Shown here: in pieces, positions 20,114 to 28,536 of the stretch
Numbering within the stretch: position 1 is the stretch's first letter
Layout: every line of letters starts with the position of its first letter
Source of the DNA: Oscillospiraceae bacterium
Lineage (GTDB): Bacteria; Bacillota; Clostridia; UMGS1810
Assembly: GCA_015069015.1 (NCBI GenBank)
Contig: SVJK01000001.1
Span: 1-64,000, forward strand
DNA length: 64,000 nt
Reading direction: 5' to 3'
Made by a program: the position numbers and the translations under genes
Notes under the pieces: generated by a model
Databases searched by the model: none
What the model saw: only the letters and a program-made list of their open reading frames with translations
Told to the model about the DNA's origin: nothing

Positions 20114-20126
20114 AGGAGATATTACA

Positions 20127-21803
20127 ATGAATACAATTACAGACGGATGCTGTATTATAGATGCTCTTTGCGGCATAGATACCGCATCGCCCCAGGTTGG
20201 GCAATTCTCAGATAATTTTACAAAGATTAAGTTTATTATCAAAAAAAATCTTCAGGACTATAATATTCTGCTTCTTACCGATACCGACGGTCAGGTAAAT
20301 TTTATTGCCCCTGACGATACTGTGCTTATTAAAGATACCACTACAAATACAAATGAAACAACTCTTCTTTGGAATATCGGAAGGGAAATTACCGCGAAAT
20401 CAACCGTGGTCATATATCAGATTGTTGCATACAAGGGAGATATTGATAATCCCGAGTCAACATGGTATTCAAAAGAAGGAAGGCTTACCGTTACCGAAAG
20501 TATAGACTCATCTTCAAAAAGTGCCTCTGTCATAGGAACATATCCCAATCTTTTAACAAGGCTCATTTTAAATGTGGAAAAGTGCAAAGAGAACTATATC
20601 AGCCTTTCTGATGCAAAAGTGGACAAGGAGGAAGGAAAGGAACTTTCTGCAAATGATTTTACAAACGAACTTAAAGAAAAACTTGAAGGCATTGAAGAAG
20701 GTGCAGAGAAAAACGTGAATCCCGACTGGATGGAAACGGATTCTTCAAAGGATTCATACATAGAAAACAAGCCTTCAAATTTTGGCTCTGTGCTCTTTGT
20801 AAATGAGGATATGACAACCTTTGAATTTAAAGGCGACGACATGCCTGTCACCTTTGTGCAAGGACATGGAATTGATTTTAAAATTCAGAACAGGCCTGAT
20901 GAAAGAAGCGTTTCAATTTCAAGTGTTACAGACAATGAATATAATTCCCAAAGCGACCTTCCCCAAAGCGGAAAAGCGGTAAAGGAGGCAATCAGTCTTG
21001 CAATTGCATCCCTTGCTGATTCCGCCCCTGAAAATCTTGATACACTGAAAAAAATTGCAGATGCCTTAAACAATGATCCTGATTTTGGTGCAAGCATAAT
21101 TACAGAACTTTCAAAAAAGGCAAATTCAAAGGATTTATCAAAGGTTGCGACAAGCGGAAGTTATGAGGATTTATCGGACAAGCCGCCAATACTCAGCGAA
21201 GATGATGTGATAAACATACATCGTTATCACAATTATCCTGTATTGAAAGCAGAGGCTGATATCTATGGTAACAAAATTCATTTAACTTATGCAAAAACAA
21301 CTGACGTTGTTAAATCATACAATGACTTGACAGACAAACCTTTTAGCAATGTTAACTGGCTTGATATTGATTCTCTGTATGGAAGAGAAAAAGACGGAAT
21401 ATACAAGGTTTCGGGCAAGGAAATGTCAGGCACTGTTGGTATGGGCAACAGTTCAAGTTATATGCTTGTCATGACAAATGTGAGTGGCAATGTGTTTCAG
21501 ACTTGTCAGTATCTTATTCACAGCGACGGAAAATCCCAATACAGACTCGGAACAGGAACAGGCATTGAAGATTGGTCAGAATGGAAGTTAGCAGGCGGAA
21601 GCGACATAAATGTTGTACACAATATTGACAATATTTCAGGCGATGACGAATTTGATGCCATTCCGTCAGCAAGAGCAGTAAAGATTCACGTCGGATTTGT
21701 GCAAAACGAAATAATCGGCTACACAGACAGAGCAATAGGTGATGTGGAAACTTCTCTTGAAAACATAATTGCAAAATACGGATTGGGTGGTGAAAGCGAA
21801 TGA
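20127..21803 (+). CDS. phage tail fibre/baseplate protein, BppU-like N-terminus and pyocin-knob-like domain
   Basis: A 558-residue protein. Residues 1-135 resemble the BppU-type N-terminal domain of baseplate upper proteins (SPQVGQFSDNFTKIKFIIKK to TWYSKEGRLTVTES). Repetitive fibre segments follow: DFTNELKEKLEGIEEGAEKNVNPDW, then SQSDLPQSGKAVKEAISLAI and SYEDLSDKPPI, phrases typical of phage tail fibres. Residues about 415-490 (GREKDGIYKVSG to WSEWKLAGG) look like a pyocin-knob domain, the glycan-binding unit of tail fibres. AAAGGAG precedes the ATG. The stop overlaps the next start (ATGA). It probably determines adhesion of the particle to its target cell. Confidence 0.8.
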   Translation: MNTITDGCCIIDALCGIDTASPQVGQFSDNFTKIKFIIKKNLQDYNILLLTDTDGQVNFIAPDDTVLIKDTTTNTNETTLLWNIGREITAKSTVVIYQIVAYKGDIDNPESTWYSKEGRLTVTESIDSSSKSASVIGTYPNLLTRLILNVEKCKENYISLSDAKVDKEEGKELSANDFTNELKEKLEGIEEGAEKNVNPDWMETDSSKDSYIENKPSNFGSVLFVNEDMTTFEFKGDDMPVTFVQGHGIDFKIQNRPDERSVSISSVTDNEYNSQSDLPQSGKAVKEAISLAIASLADSAPENLDTLKKIADALNNDPDFGASIITELSKKANSKDLSKVATSGSYEDLSDKPPILSEDDVINIHRYHNYPVLKAEADIYGNKIHLTYAKTTDVVKSYNDLTDKPFSNVNWLDIDSLYGREKDGIYKVSGKEMSGTVGMGNSSSYMLVMTNVSGNVFQTCQYLIHSDGKSQYRLGTGTGIEDWSEWKLAGGSDINVVHNIDNISGDDEFDAIPSARAVKIHVGFVQNEIIGYTDRAIGDVETSLENIIAKYGLGGESE

Positions 21804-22528
21804 GCATTGCAGAAAAATTTGAGATAATAGCAGATGCAGTTTATGAAAAGGGCATATCTGGCAGAGATGAACTCATATACAATGTGGTTACAGACAACGA
21901 AAGAAGAATAAATTATCATAATGCTTTTCAGTATAGCAATTGGACAGGATATGAATTCATCAAGCCCATTAAGCCCACAGGCTATATAAGTAATATGTTT
22001 TACTCTTGTAATAATATGACATCACTCCCCACACCTTTAGATTTTAGTGAAGCGTTCACGGCTGATAATTATGTTGAATCCTATACTTATCGTACAAGTG
22101 TATTTGCATATTGCAGAAACCTTGAATTTGTTCCTGACTTAAATATGAAAGCACTTGGTGGAATAGAGCAATGGTTTCGGCAATGTCGGGAATTGCACAC
22201 AATTGAGTTATTAAGGGTTAAAAGGGAGACCATATATACCAATACATTTTCAGAATGTTCCGCTTTAACAAACATTACTTTTGAAGGTGAAATCGGACAG
22301 AGTATATCGTTTAAAGATTCCCCTTTGCTCTCTATAGAAAGTCAGATAAATATAATAAAGCACCTTGTTGACTTTTCGGGAACTGATGATGCAGGCACAA
22401 GAATATTGACAATTCATGCTAATGCGTGGGAAAAACTTAATCAGACATACAGTTCTCCAATTGAAGTTGGAATATCATTTTATGGCTCTTGGATTTCATA
22501 TGTGGAATCCCTCGGGTGGAGTATGTAA
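21800..22528 (+). CDS. leucine-rich-repeat protein in the phage cluster
   Basis: A 242-residue protein starting at an ATGA overlap with the tail fibre gene. Degenerate LRRs of the BspA/Treponema type occur at YISNMFYSCNNMTSLPTPLDF, FAYCRNLEFVPDLNMKALGG, FRQCRELHTIELLRVKR and FSECSALTNITFEG, capped by a C-terminal helix. There is no signal peptide. Position and coupling suggest it is a fibre tip or accessory adhesin rather than a host surface protein. An LRR receptor-binding module is uncommon for phages and may recognise a host surface protein. Confidence 0.65.
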   Translation: MSIAEKFEIIADAVYEKGISGRDELIYNVVTDNERRINYHNAFQYSNWTGYEFIKPIKPTGYISNMFYSCNNMTSLPTPLDFSEAFTADNYVESYTYRTSVFAYCRNLEFVPDLNMKALGGIEQWFRQCRELHTIELLRVKRETIYTNTFSECSALTNITFEGEIGQSISFKDSPLLSIESQINIIKHLVDFSGTDDAGTRILTIHANAWEKLNQTYSSPIEVGISFYGSWISYVESLGWSM

Positions 22529-22541
22529 AGGGGGTATGAAT

Positions 22542-22826
22542 ATGAAAAAAGGTGTTCACAAAAAACTTGATGAAACATTAATTCCAAATACCGTGATGGA
22601 AATTATATTAATTGATGGTATTGAAACTGCATATGTCATAACTCCCGAAAAAGGATACAAACTTCACGCAAAAGAACTTGACCGTCCCATATTTGATGAA
22701 GAGGCTATGACAGAAACAAATGAAATTGAACTTGGGTTTACCGAGGGGATAAAAAGTTGTTCCATAAATTATAATTTTGCAGAAAATCCAAGAGAATTTT
22801 ATGCGGTGGAGAGTGATGAGCAGTGA
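22542..22826 (+). CDS. small phage protein, unknown function
   Basis: A 94-residue soluble protein starting MKKGVHKKLDETLIPN. ATG 22542 is 7 nt after AAAGGGGG; an earlier in-frame ATG at 22536 is too close and the longer frame overlaps the LRR gene. Beta-rich and acidic (PNTVMEIILIDGIETAYVI, then a Glu-rich middle). Its stop overlaps the next start (GTGA). The location between fibre and lysis genes resembles short tail accessory or XkdX-like proteins, but no family was recognised. Confidence 0.55.
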   Translation: MKKGVHKKLDETLIPNTVMEIILIDGIETAYVITPEKGYKLHAKELDRPIFDEEAMTETNEIELGFTEGIKSCSINYNFAENPREFYAVESDEQ

Positions 22827-23149
22827 AAAATTTTTTTGACATTTTAATATACATCTCCACCTGCCTTGGTGCAGTTGGTGCAATCACTCTCTTTTTAAAA
22901 AAATTCCTTGCAAAAATCCTTTCTTCTGAACTTGAGCCTTTAAAAGGGCAGATTCACAAAATGGATGTTAAAGAGTGCAGAAGATTTTTGATTGACTTTC
23001 TTGTGGATGTTGAGCAAGGATGTGACAAAAACGAGGTACAGTGGAAGTTTGCACACGATGTTTACGATCACTACACAAATGATTTGGGCGAAAATTCATA
23101 TGTTAAAGACTTTTGGGAAAGGGTGATGACAAATGGGAACAATGAATAA
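22823..23149 (+). CDS. small membrane-anchored phage protein
   Basis: A 108-residue protein with one N-terminal transmembrane helix (residues 4-24, FFDILIYISTCLGAVGAITLF) followed by a charged helical domain (ELEPLKGQIHKMDVKECRRFLIDF). The start is a GTG overlapping the previous stop. In phage lysis regions such proteins are holin accessories or haemolysin-XhlA-like membrane proteins. The last 17 nt overlap the next gene. No specific family was recognised. Confidence 0.55.
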   Translation: MKNFFDILIYISTCLGAVGAITLFLKKFLAKILSSELEPLKGQIHKMDVKECRRFLIDFLVDVEQGCDKNEVQWKFAHDVYDHYTNDLGENSYVKDFWERVMTNGNNE

Positions 23150-23336
23150 GATTTTGGTTTTAATCGGAATAACAACCTTGATTTTCATATGTGCCTGTAT
23201 GTATTTTGCATGGCACGAAAAGATTGTACCCGACTCATTAATATATTCATATTTTGGTGCTATTGGCGCTGAAGGAATAGTGATGGGTTGGATTAAAAAT
23301 GTAAAGGAGAAAAGCAATGGAAATAATAACAAATAA
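23133..23336 (+). CDS. small membrane protein, holin-like
   Basis: A 67-residue protein with an N-terminal hydrophobic helix (ILVLIGITTLIFICACMYF) and a second weaker one (YSYFGAIGAEGIVMGWI) ending in a basic tail (NVKEKSNGNNNK). This two-helix, charged-tail plan fits a holin or holin partner. ATG 23133 follows GAAAGGG by 9 nt; ATG 23142 is an alternative. It overlaps both neighbours. Confidence 0.5.
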   Translation: MGTMNKILVLIGITTLIFICACMYFAWHEKIVPDSLIYSYFGAIGAEGIVMGWIKNVKEKSNGNNNK

Positions 23337-23634
23337 CATAGGCAGTATTCTTGGAATTGTGATGATTCTGGCATTTTCGGTCAATATCATCGTGCAGGTT
23401 ACAAAAGATTTTATACTGCTTCCCACAAAACTCTGGTGCATAGTTGTCTCTGCATCACTTATCATCGGATGTGTGCTTTCGGTTATGGCAATCGGATACA
23501 TAAAATTTTCATTCCTTGCAATCATTCTTGCAATTGCCGGCTCTTTTATTGTTGCATTTATTGCAATGTATGGTTTTGACACTTTCAGAGAACTTTGGGA
23601 AAGGTTTAAGAAAGGGGAAAACATCAATGATTAA
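23317..23634 (+). CDS. putative holin
   Basis: A 105-residue protein with three hydrophobic helices (about 8-27, 36-60 and 66-87) and a charged C-terminus (FRELWERFKKGENIND). AAAGGAG lies just before the ATG. It overlaps the following lysin gene by 8 nt, the classic holin-endolysin coupling. It would form membrane lesions that release the lysin or depolarise the cell. The family assignment is by topology and position only. Confidence 0.6.
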   Translation: MEIITNNIGSILGIVMILAFSVNIIVQVTKDFILLPTKLWCIVVSASLIIGCVLSVMAIGYIKFSFLAIILAIAGSFIVAFIAMYGFDTFRELWERFKKGENIND

Positions 23635-24367
23635 AACTTACAGCAGAAAATCAGACGGAGCAAAAAAACTTTCTGAAAACTTTTGTGTCAGAGAGTTTGC
23701 CTGCAAGGATGGATCCGATACAGTTCTGATTTCAGAAGAACTTGTGAAAATTCTTCAAAAGATAAGAAATCATTTTAAAAAGCCTGTAACAATTAACTCT
23801 GCCTACAGAAACAAGGCATACAACAAAAAAATTGGCGGTGCAACTTATAGTCAGCACACATACGGAACTGCGGCAGATATTGTTGTGCAGGGGGTTAGTC
23901 CTGAAGAGGTGGCAAAATATGCAGAATACTTAATGCCAAAGACAGGCGGTATCGGTCTTTATCCAACCTTTACACACGTTGATGTGAGAGTGGCAAGAGC
24001 AAGATGGAAAAACTATGGCAGAGAAGTTGGCGTTTCGGGATTCCCCGGATTCAAGCAAAAAGATCTTACAGACACACCTGAAATCATATCCGAACTTGAG
24101 GAAAGAGGAATCGTCACAAATCCCGCTCTCTGGAATGTGAAATGCACATCTGACAAAAATGCTTACTGGCTTGCAAGAAAAATTTGCAACAAGACAAAAA
24201 TGAGCAAAGGGAGAAATCCTAAACTTGAAAGTGTCAACGACATTGTGTGGGAACTTGGGGAAAGAAAAATCATCACAGACACCCATCTTTGGATGAAACT
24301 CTTTGAAGATGACAAGGATCTTTACTGGCTTGGATACAAGGCGGTTAATATGACGGTTAATATATGA
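23627..24367 (+). CDS. M15-family peptidoglycan endopeptidase (phage lysin)
   Basis: A 246-residue lysin. Residues 1-130 form a Peptidase_M15 (VanY/L-alanyl-D-glutamate) domain: LSENFCVREFACKDG, PVTINSAYRNKAYN, then zinc ligands in SQHTYGTAADIVV (His and Asp) and THVDVR (His), with the usual SxHxxGxAxD pattern. Residues 160-246 hold two tandem copies of an unfamiliar motif (ELEERGIVTNPALW...YWLARKI and ELGERKIITDTHLW...YWLGYKA), probably a cell-wall-binding repeat. It has no signal peptide and thus depends on the holin. ATG 23627 is 9 nt after AAAGGGG; the longer frame to 23516 lies inside the holin gene. Confidence 0.85.
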   Translation: MIKTYSRKSDGAKKLSENFCVREFACKDGSDTVLISEELVKILQKIRNHFKKPVTINSAYRNKAYNKKIGGATYSQHTYGTAADIVVQGVSPEEVAKYAEYLMPKTGGIGLYPTFTHVDVRVARARWKNYGREVGVSGFPGFKQKDLTDTPEIISELEERGIVTNPALWNVKCTSDKNAYWLARKICNKTKMSKGRNPKLESVNDIVWELGERKIITDTHLWMKLFEDDKDLYWLGYKAVNMTVNI

Positions 24368-24378
24368 GGTAGTGAAAA

Positions 24379-24549
24379 ATGTATATCAAAACATCAAAGC
24401 CTTCGAATGATTCAGAAAAAACTTATGAATCTATTATAAACTATATTGAAAATCTAAAAGAGGAGATTTCTTTCAGGCTGGAAAACCTAAACAAAAAAGC
24501 TGATCTTCTTCAGGCGGCTATAAACGAAATGAGAGGTGAATCCCAATGA
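24379..24549 (+). CDS. 56-residue helical phage protein
   Basis: A short frame starting MYIKTSKPSNDSEKTYES, with a heptad-like helix (IINYIENLKEEISFRLENL) and the end AAINEMRGESQ. It starts 11 nt after the lysin stop and its TGA overlaps the ATG of the next gene, so tight coupling supports it as real. A coiled coil is likely; function unknown. Similar tiny coiled-coil genes precede connector genes in other phage clusters. Confidence 0.6.
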   Translation: MYIKTSKPSNDSEKTYESIINYIENLKEEISFRLENLNKKADLLQAAINEMRGESQ

Positions 24550-24902
24550 CAACATCTGATGTGATAACAAAGTGTGACAGAATTAAACCAAACGAATATT
24601 CCTACGGGCAAAAAAGAGAATGGCTTAACAAAATTGAGTCTGAAATCAGGCAATATGCTTCTATGTATTCAGGCAAAAATGCAGACCTTTCGTATACAAA
24701 CGTTGAAAACCCTGTTTTGTTTTTGGATGACATATATATGGACATATATCTTTATTATATAATATCCATGATTGATCTTTCAAATCAGGAATATGCTCTA
24801 TACAATAATTCTTCGTCATTTTACAACGACAGACTGAGAAACTGGCAAAAAAAATATCGCCGGGAGAATATGCCCGAATGTAATGTTTCCATAAATTTAT
24901 AG
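24546..24902 (+). CDS. head-completion/connector-like phage protein
   Basis: A 118-residue helical protein. The opening DVITKCDRIKPNEYSYGQKREWLNKIESEIRQYA resembles a family of small proteins found beside portals in short-tailed phages of Firmicutes, comparable to the gp6/gp4 head-tail connector (adaptor) proteins. The middle FLDDIYMDIYLYYIISMIDL packs as helices. It would sit below the portal and seal the packaged DNA. ATGA overlap upstream; the AGGAGG of the next gene begins at its stop codon. Recognised by general pattern, not by a definitive motif. Confidence 0.55.
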   Translation: MTTSDVITKCDRIKPNEYSYGQKREWLNKIESEIRQYASMYSGKNADLSYTNVENPVLFLDDIYMDIYLYYIISMIDLSNQEYALYNNSSSFYNDRLRNWQKKYRRENMPECNVSINL

Positions 24903-24914
24903 GAGGTGAATTTT

Positions 24915-26711
24915 ATGCTTCCATTTATGACATCAAAAGTAAAATTCAATGAAAAAGCAATTCGGTCTTTCTTGGGACTTAACAAAGGAGAAGATATGTC
25001 TGTCGGGGAAATTACAGAAAGTAATAATATGACATCTCTGTACTTTCCGGCTCTCGGAACAAGAAAAAAAAGGATGACATTATCTGAAACAGAAGGGATA
25101 ATTAATGGCTTTTCAACATTTGAGGGATATATATATACTTCATATATTCCCGAAAGTAACCGAATGTTTTTAAATTATGACAGTACTGATTATGAATTTA
25201 CTGAATTCACCGATTCCCCTCCGGAACATATTAGAAGATTTGCCGCTCTTTCAGACTGTATTCTGATAATTCCTGATAATATCCTTTTTTACACAAACTC
25301 CAGAAGTTTTTCAAGGATATGTGTTTCGAATTCGTCAACCATTAAAAAAGTAAAGGATAAATTTGCATTGGAAACCAATAATTCAAGTGCTATGGATAAT
25401 GCACAGACACGCTATATTGCGTCATATACCCACAACAGTATTTCATACAGAAAAACAAATTATTCCATAAACGGAATTAAGGATTTCTACTATTCAAATT
25501 TTGATGTTTCCCTTAAGCCCGGTGATATTATAAACCTTAAAATGACGGTGTTTTCAGACAGTGCCGAAGAGGATAATGCTTACAGAGAATATGTCCAAAA
25601 AATGAAAAATGGTATCAGTGTAAAAATAAAAGATATTACATCAGTAACACATAGCACAGTTATCGGTGATATAACTGAAACAGTTGCACTTATCTTCGAT
25701 GATAATACTATCGACTGCGGCAAATATAAAAGCTTGAAAATATCAAAAATCATTGTTGAAAGAGGAATGCCTGTACTTGAAAATATCTGTTCTCACAACA
25801 ACCGCATCTGGGCAACGGCAGGAAATGAAATATATACATCAAAACTTGGAGATGCATCGGAGTGGAACGATTTTTCCGTGGATTCACATGGTCTGCTTCC
25901 TTATGCCTGCTTTAACACAAAAGCAGAAACCGGCGGTGTCTTTACAGGAATCATTGCATATAACAACTTTGTATTTGCTTTCAAAGAAAATGCCATTCAT
26001 AAAATTTATGGAAATACTCCTGACGAATATTTACTATACACCAAAATATGTTCAGGTCTCAAAAACGGTTCGAACTTGTGTCTTTGCACCGGTGCAGACT
26101 CTATCATATATCCTTCTTCGGACGGAATATACACATACTCGGACGATTTTCCAAAGTGCATATCCGAAAAGTTGAATTATAGTTTTAAACCTGTGGATGC
26201 CTGTTCCAACAACAGATACTACTATCTTTTGGCATCTTGTGAAAACAAAAACATTCTTCTTGTATACGACCTCCGAAGGAAAATCTGGCATACTCAGGAC
26301 GTTCCTGAAGATTCCGTCTTTTTAGCATCTCACGGAAAAGACATATATCTTGCAACAAAGTCAAAGGTATTGCTGGTTGACTCATCCTTAGAGGATGAAG
26401 AGAAAAAAGAAAATGTATTATGGAGTTTCAAAATGGATTTTGACGACCGTCTTTTTGATAAAAAGGGGTACGGAACAGTATCACTCAGATACTCTCTTGA
26501 AAAAAATGCATCATTTAAGGTAAGAACTATTTATGATGATAATACCAAAGGTGCAATTTGCGGAGCAATATATGACGAAAGCCAAACCGGCGGATGCACA
26601 ATAACCATACCGGTCAAAAGATGCCGAAAGTTTACTCTTGAATTTTCCGGAAGAGGTTTTTTCCTTCTTAAGGGATTAAAACTCAAATTCTATCAGGGAA
26701 GTGAAATGTAA
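24915..26711 (+). CDS. tail hub/DNA-stabilisation-like protein (P22 gp10 or T7 gp12-like beta-propeller)
   Basis: A 598-residue protein. ATG 24915 is 8 nt after AGGAGG; a GTG at 24906 overlaps that site and is rejected. The C-terminal two-thirds hold blade-like repeats: CSHNNRIWATAGNEIYTSKLGD, ASEWNDFSVDSHG, GIIAYNNFVFAFKENAIHKIYG, ADSIIYPSSDGIYTYSDD and NILLVYDLRRKIWHTQDVP. These phrases recur in tail tubular/hub proteins of short-tailed phages (T7 gp12, P22 gp10). It would close the portal channel and carry the fibres. The host chromosome has no obvious use for such a protein, which supports a real short-tail module. Confidence 0.65.
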   Translation: MLPFMTSKVKFNEKAIRSFLGLNKGEDMSVGEITESNNMTSLYFPALGTRKKRMTLSETEGIINGFSTFEGYIYTSYIPESNRMFLNYDSTDYEFTEFTDSPPEHIRRFAALSDCILIIPDNILFYTNSRSFSRICVSNSSTIKKVKDKFALETNNSSAMDNAQTRYIASYTHNSISYRKTNYSINGIKDFYYSNFDVSLKPGDIINLKMTVFSDSAEEDNAYREYVQKMKNGISVKIKDITSVTHSTVIGDITETVALIFDDNTIDCGKYKSLKISKIIVERGMPVLENICSHNNRIWATAGNEIYTSKLGDASEWNDFSVDSHGLLPYACFNTKAETGGVFTGIIAYNNFVFAFKENAIHKIYGNTPDEYLLYTKICSGLKNGSNLCLCTGADSIIYPSSDGIYTYSDDFPKCISEKLNYSFKPVDACSNNRYYYLLASCENKNILLVYDLRRKIWHTQDVPEDSVFLASHGKDIYLATKSKVLLVDSSLEDEEKKENVLWSFKMDFDDRLFDKKGYGTVSLRYSLEKNASFKVRTIYDDNTKGAICGAIYDESQTGGCTITIPVKRCRKFTLEFSGRGFFLLKGLKLKFYQGSEM

Positions 26712-26744
26712 AAAACAAATTTTTTCTATGAAAGGAGCAATAAA

Positions 26745-27695
26745 ATGTCCACATATTTTGACAAAAAGAAACTAATTGACGAAAACAAAGACTTGTATAT
26801 CTCATCTTACGACAAATCCCTCACCCCTGACGCACTCTCAAAAATTGTCGAACAAAAACGAATATATAAAAAGGCTGAGGAATCGGGAGACATCAAAACA
26901 ATGAAAGAAGCAAATGATAAAGCCAATTCCATAAGAATGAATAACGGTGACTATGATGGCGGAAGGGACGGAAGTGAATATAATACAAGTAGCAAAAAAT
27001 ATGAAATCAGGAACTTTTCTTCTTATGAATCCCCGTATCAAAAACAAATAGATAACATCACAAAAGAATTACAAAACAAAAAGGGATTTTCATATAACTA
27101 CGAAGATGATCCTGCATTTAAAGCATATTATGCGCTATATCAAAAGCTTGGTGATGATGCCTATGAAAGAGCTCTTTACGAAAATGCTGTACGCACAGGA
27201 GGAATGGTGAGCACAAGTGCAATTTCCGCCGCAACCGGTGCAAAAAACCATTATAATTCTATGATAAGTGCCAAAATTCCCGAACTGTTCAGAGATGCGT
27301 ATTCAAGATATAAAGACGAATACGAGAGGCTTTTTGACACTTTGGAACAGTTATCAGAGCTTGATGAAAAAAACTATTCCCGATACAGAGATGAAATTGA
27401 AGACTTTGAATCTGACAGAGAGTATTATTACAAAAAGCAAAAAGACGGTCTTGATCGCATTTTTGATGCTTACAAAACAGACAGCAATCTTGAATATAAT
27501 ATGCAAAGAGATATGAGTGAGCTCGACTACAAAAAAGAAAGAGACAGAATTGATGACATCAGACAGGACAAAAAAATTGATGTACAAAAAGAGAAAAATG
27601 AGCTGGATGCCATTATTAATCTTGCCAAAGCCATCTATGGAAAAACTCCTGTCAGCTCATCTGTCATATCCAACCTTTACTCATTAATCAAATAA
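26745..27695 (+). CDS. putative ejection/internal virion protein
   Basis: A 316-residue, highly charged helical protein with AAAGGAG before its ATG. The central block YEDDPAFKAYYALYQKLGDDAYERALYENAVRTGGMVSTSAISAATGAKNHYNSMISAKIPELFRDAY is a conserved-looking core. I associate this type with large tail-end proteins of clostridial phage-like clusters. Long coiled coils follow (residues 180-290, SRYRDEIEDFESDREYYYKKQ). It is the last gene of the block and could be an injected pilot protein, as in podoviruses that carry internal virion proteins instead of a tape measure. The role is inferred from position and composition. Confidence 0.5.
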   Translation: MSTYFDKKKLIDENKDLYISSYDKSLTPDALSKIVEQKRIYKKAEESGDIKTMKEANDKANSIRMNNGDYDGGRDGSEYNTSSKKYEIRNFSSYESPYQKQIDNITKELQNKKGFSYNYEDDPAFKAYYALYQKLGDDAYERALYENAVRTGGMVSTSAISAATGAKNHYNSMISAKIPELFRDAYSRYKDEYERLFDTLEQLSELDEKNYSRYRDEIEDFESDREYYYKKQKDGLDRIFDAYKTDSNLEYNMQRDMSELDYKKERDRIDDIRQDKKIDVQKEKNELDAIINLAKAIYGKTPVSSSVISNLYSLIK

Positions 27696-27699
27696 AACA

Positions 27700-27729
27700 A
27701 ACTCCCCGCCAAAACAAAGGCGGGGAGTT
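27700..27729 (+). terminator. terminator of the portal-tail-lysis operon
   Basis: AACTCCCCGCC, an 8-nt loop, and GGCGGGGAGTT: a perfect 11-bp GC-rich stem 5 nt after the last stop, with a weak T-run. Confidence 0.7.
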
Positions 27730-28012
27730 CTGTGGTTTTATGTTCAAAATATTTATAGAAATTCTTATTAAATATTCGCAGTAGAGATCCGATTCTTATA
27801 TTTACTGAAATTATACACAATTTTTTCCACTTTGTCAACATTTTTTGCAAGTTAAGTTCGGAAAATATTCATTTTTTAGCCGTTTTATCCACATTTCAAT
27901 ACACTTTTTTGCTTTTTTTGCAAGATTGAGCAGCAAAACATTCGTTACAGAGTGTTTTTTAATAGTGAATATCTTAAAATTAAAACACACTTAAGTTTTT
28001 ATAAAAAAAGTA
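27730..28012. other. AT-rich intergenic region
   Basis: About 280 nt without a gene between the phage block terminator and the tRNA-Asp promoter. It is strongly AT-rich. One perfect DnaA-box match (TTATCCACA, 27885-27893) is present but isolated. No attachment-site core or integrase remnant could be identified. Confidence 0.5.
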
Positions 28013-28041
28013 TTGACATTTATTTTTGGCTATGATATAAT
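28013..28041 (+). promoter_or_regulatory. promoter of tRNA-Asp
   Basis: Consensus TTGACA (28013-28018), 17-nt spacer, TATAAT (28036-28041), 20 nt before the tRNA. Confidence 0.85.
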
Positions 28042-28060
28042 AATCAAGCTGAAACGAAAT

Positions 28061-28134
28061 GGCCGAGTAGTTCAGTTGGTTAGAATGCCAGCCTGTCACG
28101 CTGGAGGTCGAGGGTTCGAGCCCCTTCTCGGTCG
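28061..28134 (+). tRNA. tRNA-Asp (anticodon GTC)
   Basis: Acceptor GGCCGAG pairs with CTCGGTC (one G-U). The anticodon stem CCAGC/GCTGG encloses CTGTCAC, giving anticodon GTC. The T-arm is GAGGGTTCGAGCCCCTT, and the discriminator is G, as expected for Asp. No CCA is encoded. Its 3' end from position 28120 is repeated twice more downstream, at 198-bp intervals. Confidence 0.95.
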
Positions 28135-28536
28135 TAAAAATAACACTTACCATATCAGGTGAGTGTTATTTTTTTTGAAATAAAAGGGGCTCGAACCCCG
28201 TGGGGGTTTTTGCGTTAAAAAAACGATTGATAATCGTTTTTAGCAAAAAGGTGCGAAGTCCGGTACCGAATCCCACAGGGATTGGGTGGACGAGCAAGAA
28301 AGACGCGTAGCGGATGTGCCCCTTCTCGGTCGTAAAAATAACACTTACCATATCAGGTGAGTGTTATTTTTTTTGAAATAAAAGGGGCTCGAACCCCGTG
28401 GGGGTTTTTGCGTTAAGAAAACGATTGATAATCGTTTTTAGCAAAAAGGTGCGAAGTCCGGTACCGAATCCCACAGGGATTGGGTGGACGAGCAAGAAAG
28501 ACGCGTAGCGGATGTGCCCCTTCTCGGTCGTAAAAA
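28120..28536 (+). repeat. 198-bp tandem units carrying the 3' end of tRNA-Asp
   Basis: Two full units (28120-28317, 28318-28515) differ at one visible position (an A in unit 1 is G in unit 2, in the GCGTTAA run). A truncated third begins at 28516. Each starts with the tRNA-Asp tail (GCCCCTTCTCGGTCGTAAAAA), then a terminator hairpin (ACACTTACC/GGTGAGTGT), then an inverted copy of the T-arm (GGGGCTCGAACCCC). The hairpins CCCC-gtg-GGGG, AACGATT-gat-AATCGTT and GTCC...AATCCC-aca-GGGATT...GGAC follow. AAGGGGC early in the unit is complementary to GCCCCTT at the start of the next, so each unit can fold on itself. Confidence 0.85.

Noticed and set aside
18057..27695. Contractile-tail bacteriocin or extracellular injection system
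   Set aside because: No sheath, tube, baseplate wedge or tape-measure gene is present; portal, connector and hub proteins point to a short-tailed DNA-packaging phage instead.
27885..27893. Replication origin
   Set aside because: A single DnaA-box match in AT-rich DNA is expected by chance; no box cluster, dnaA or dnaN nearby.
28166..28351. 61-residue minus-strand ORF in the tandem units
   Set aside because: It translates the tRNA T-arm and terminator region; no ribosome site and no protein-like composition.
28120..28536. Prophage attachment sites (attL/attR) for the phage block at 18-27.7 kb
   Set aside because: The tRNA-Asp tail copies all lie downstream of the phage block and 198 bp apart; no copy flanks 18 kb or 60 kb, and no integrase is present.
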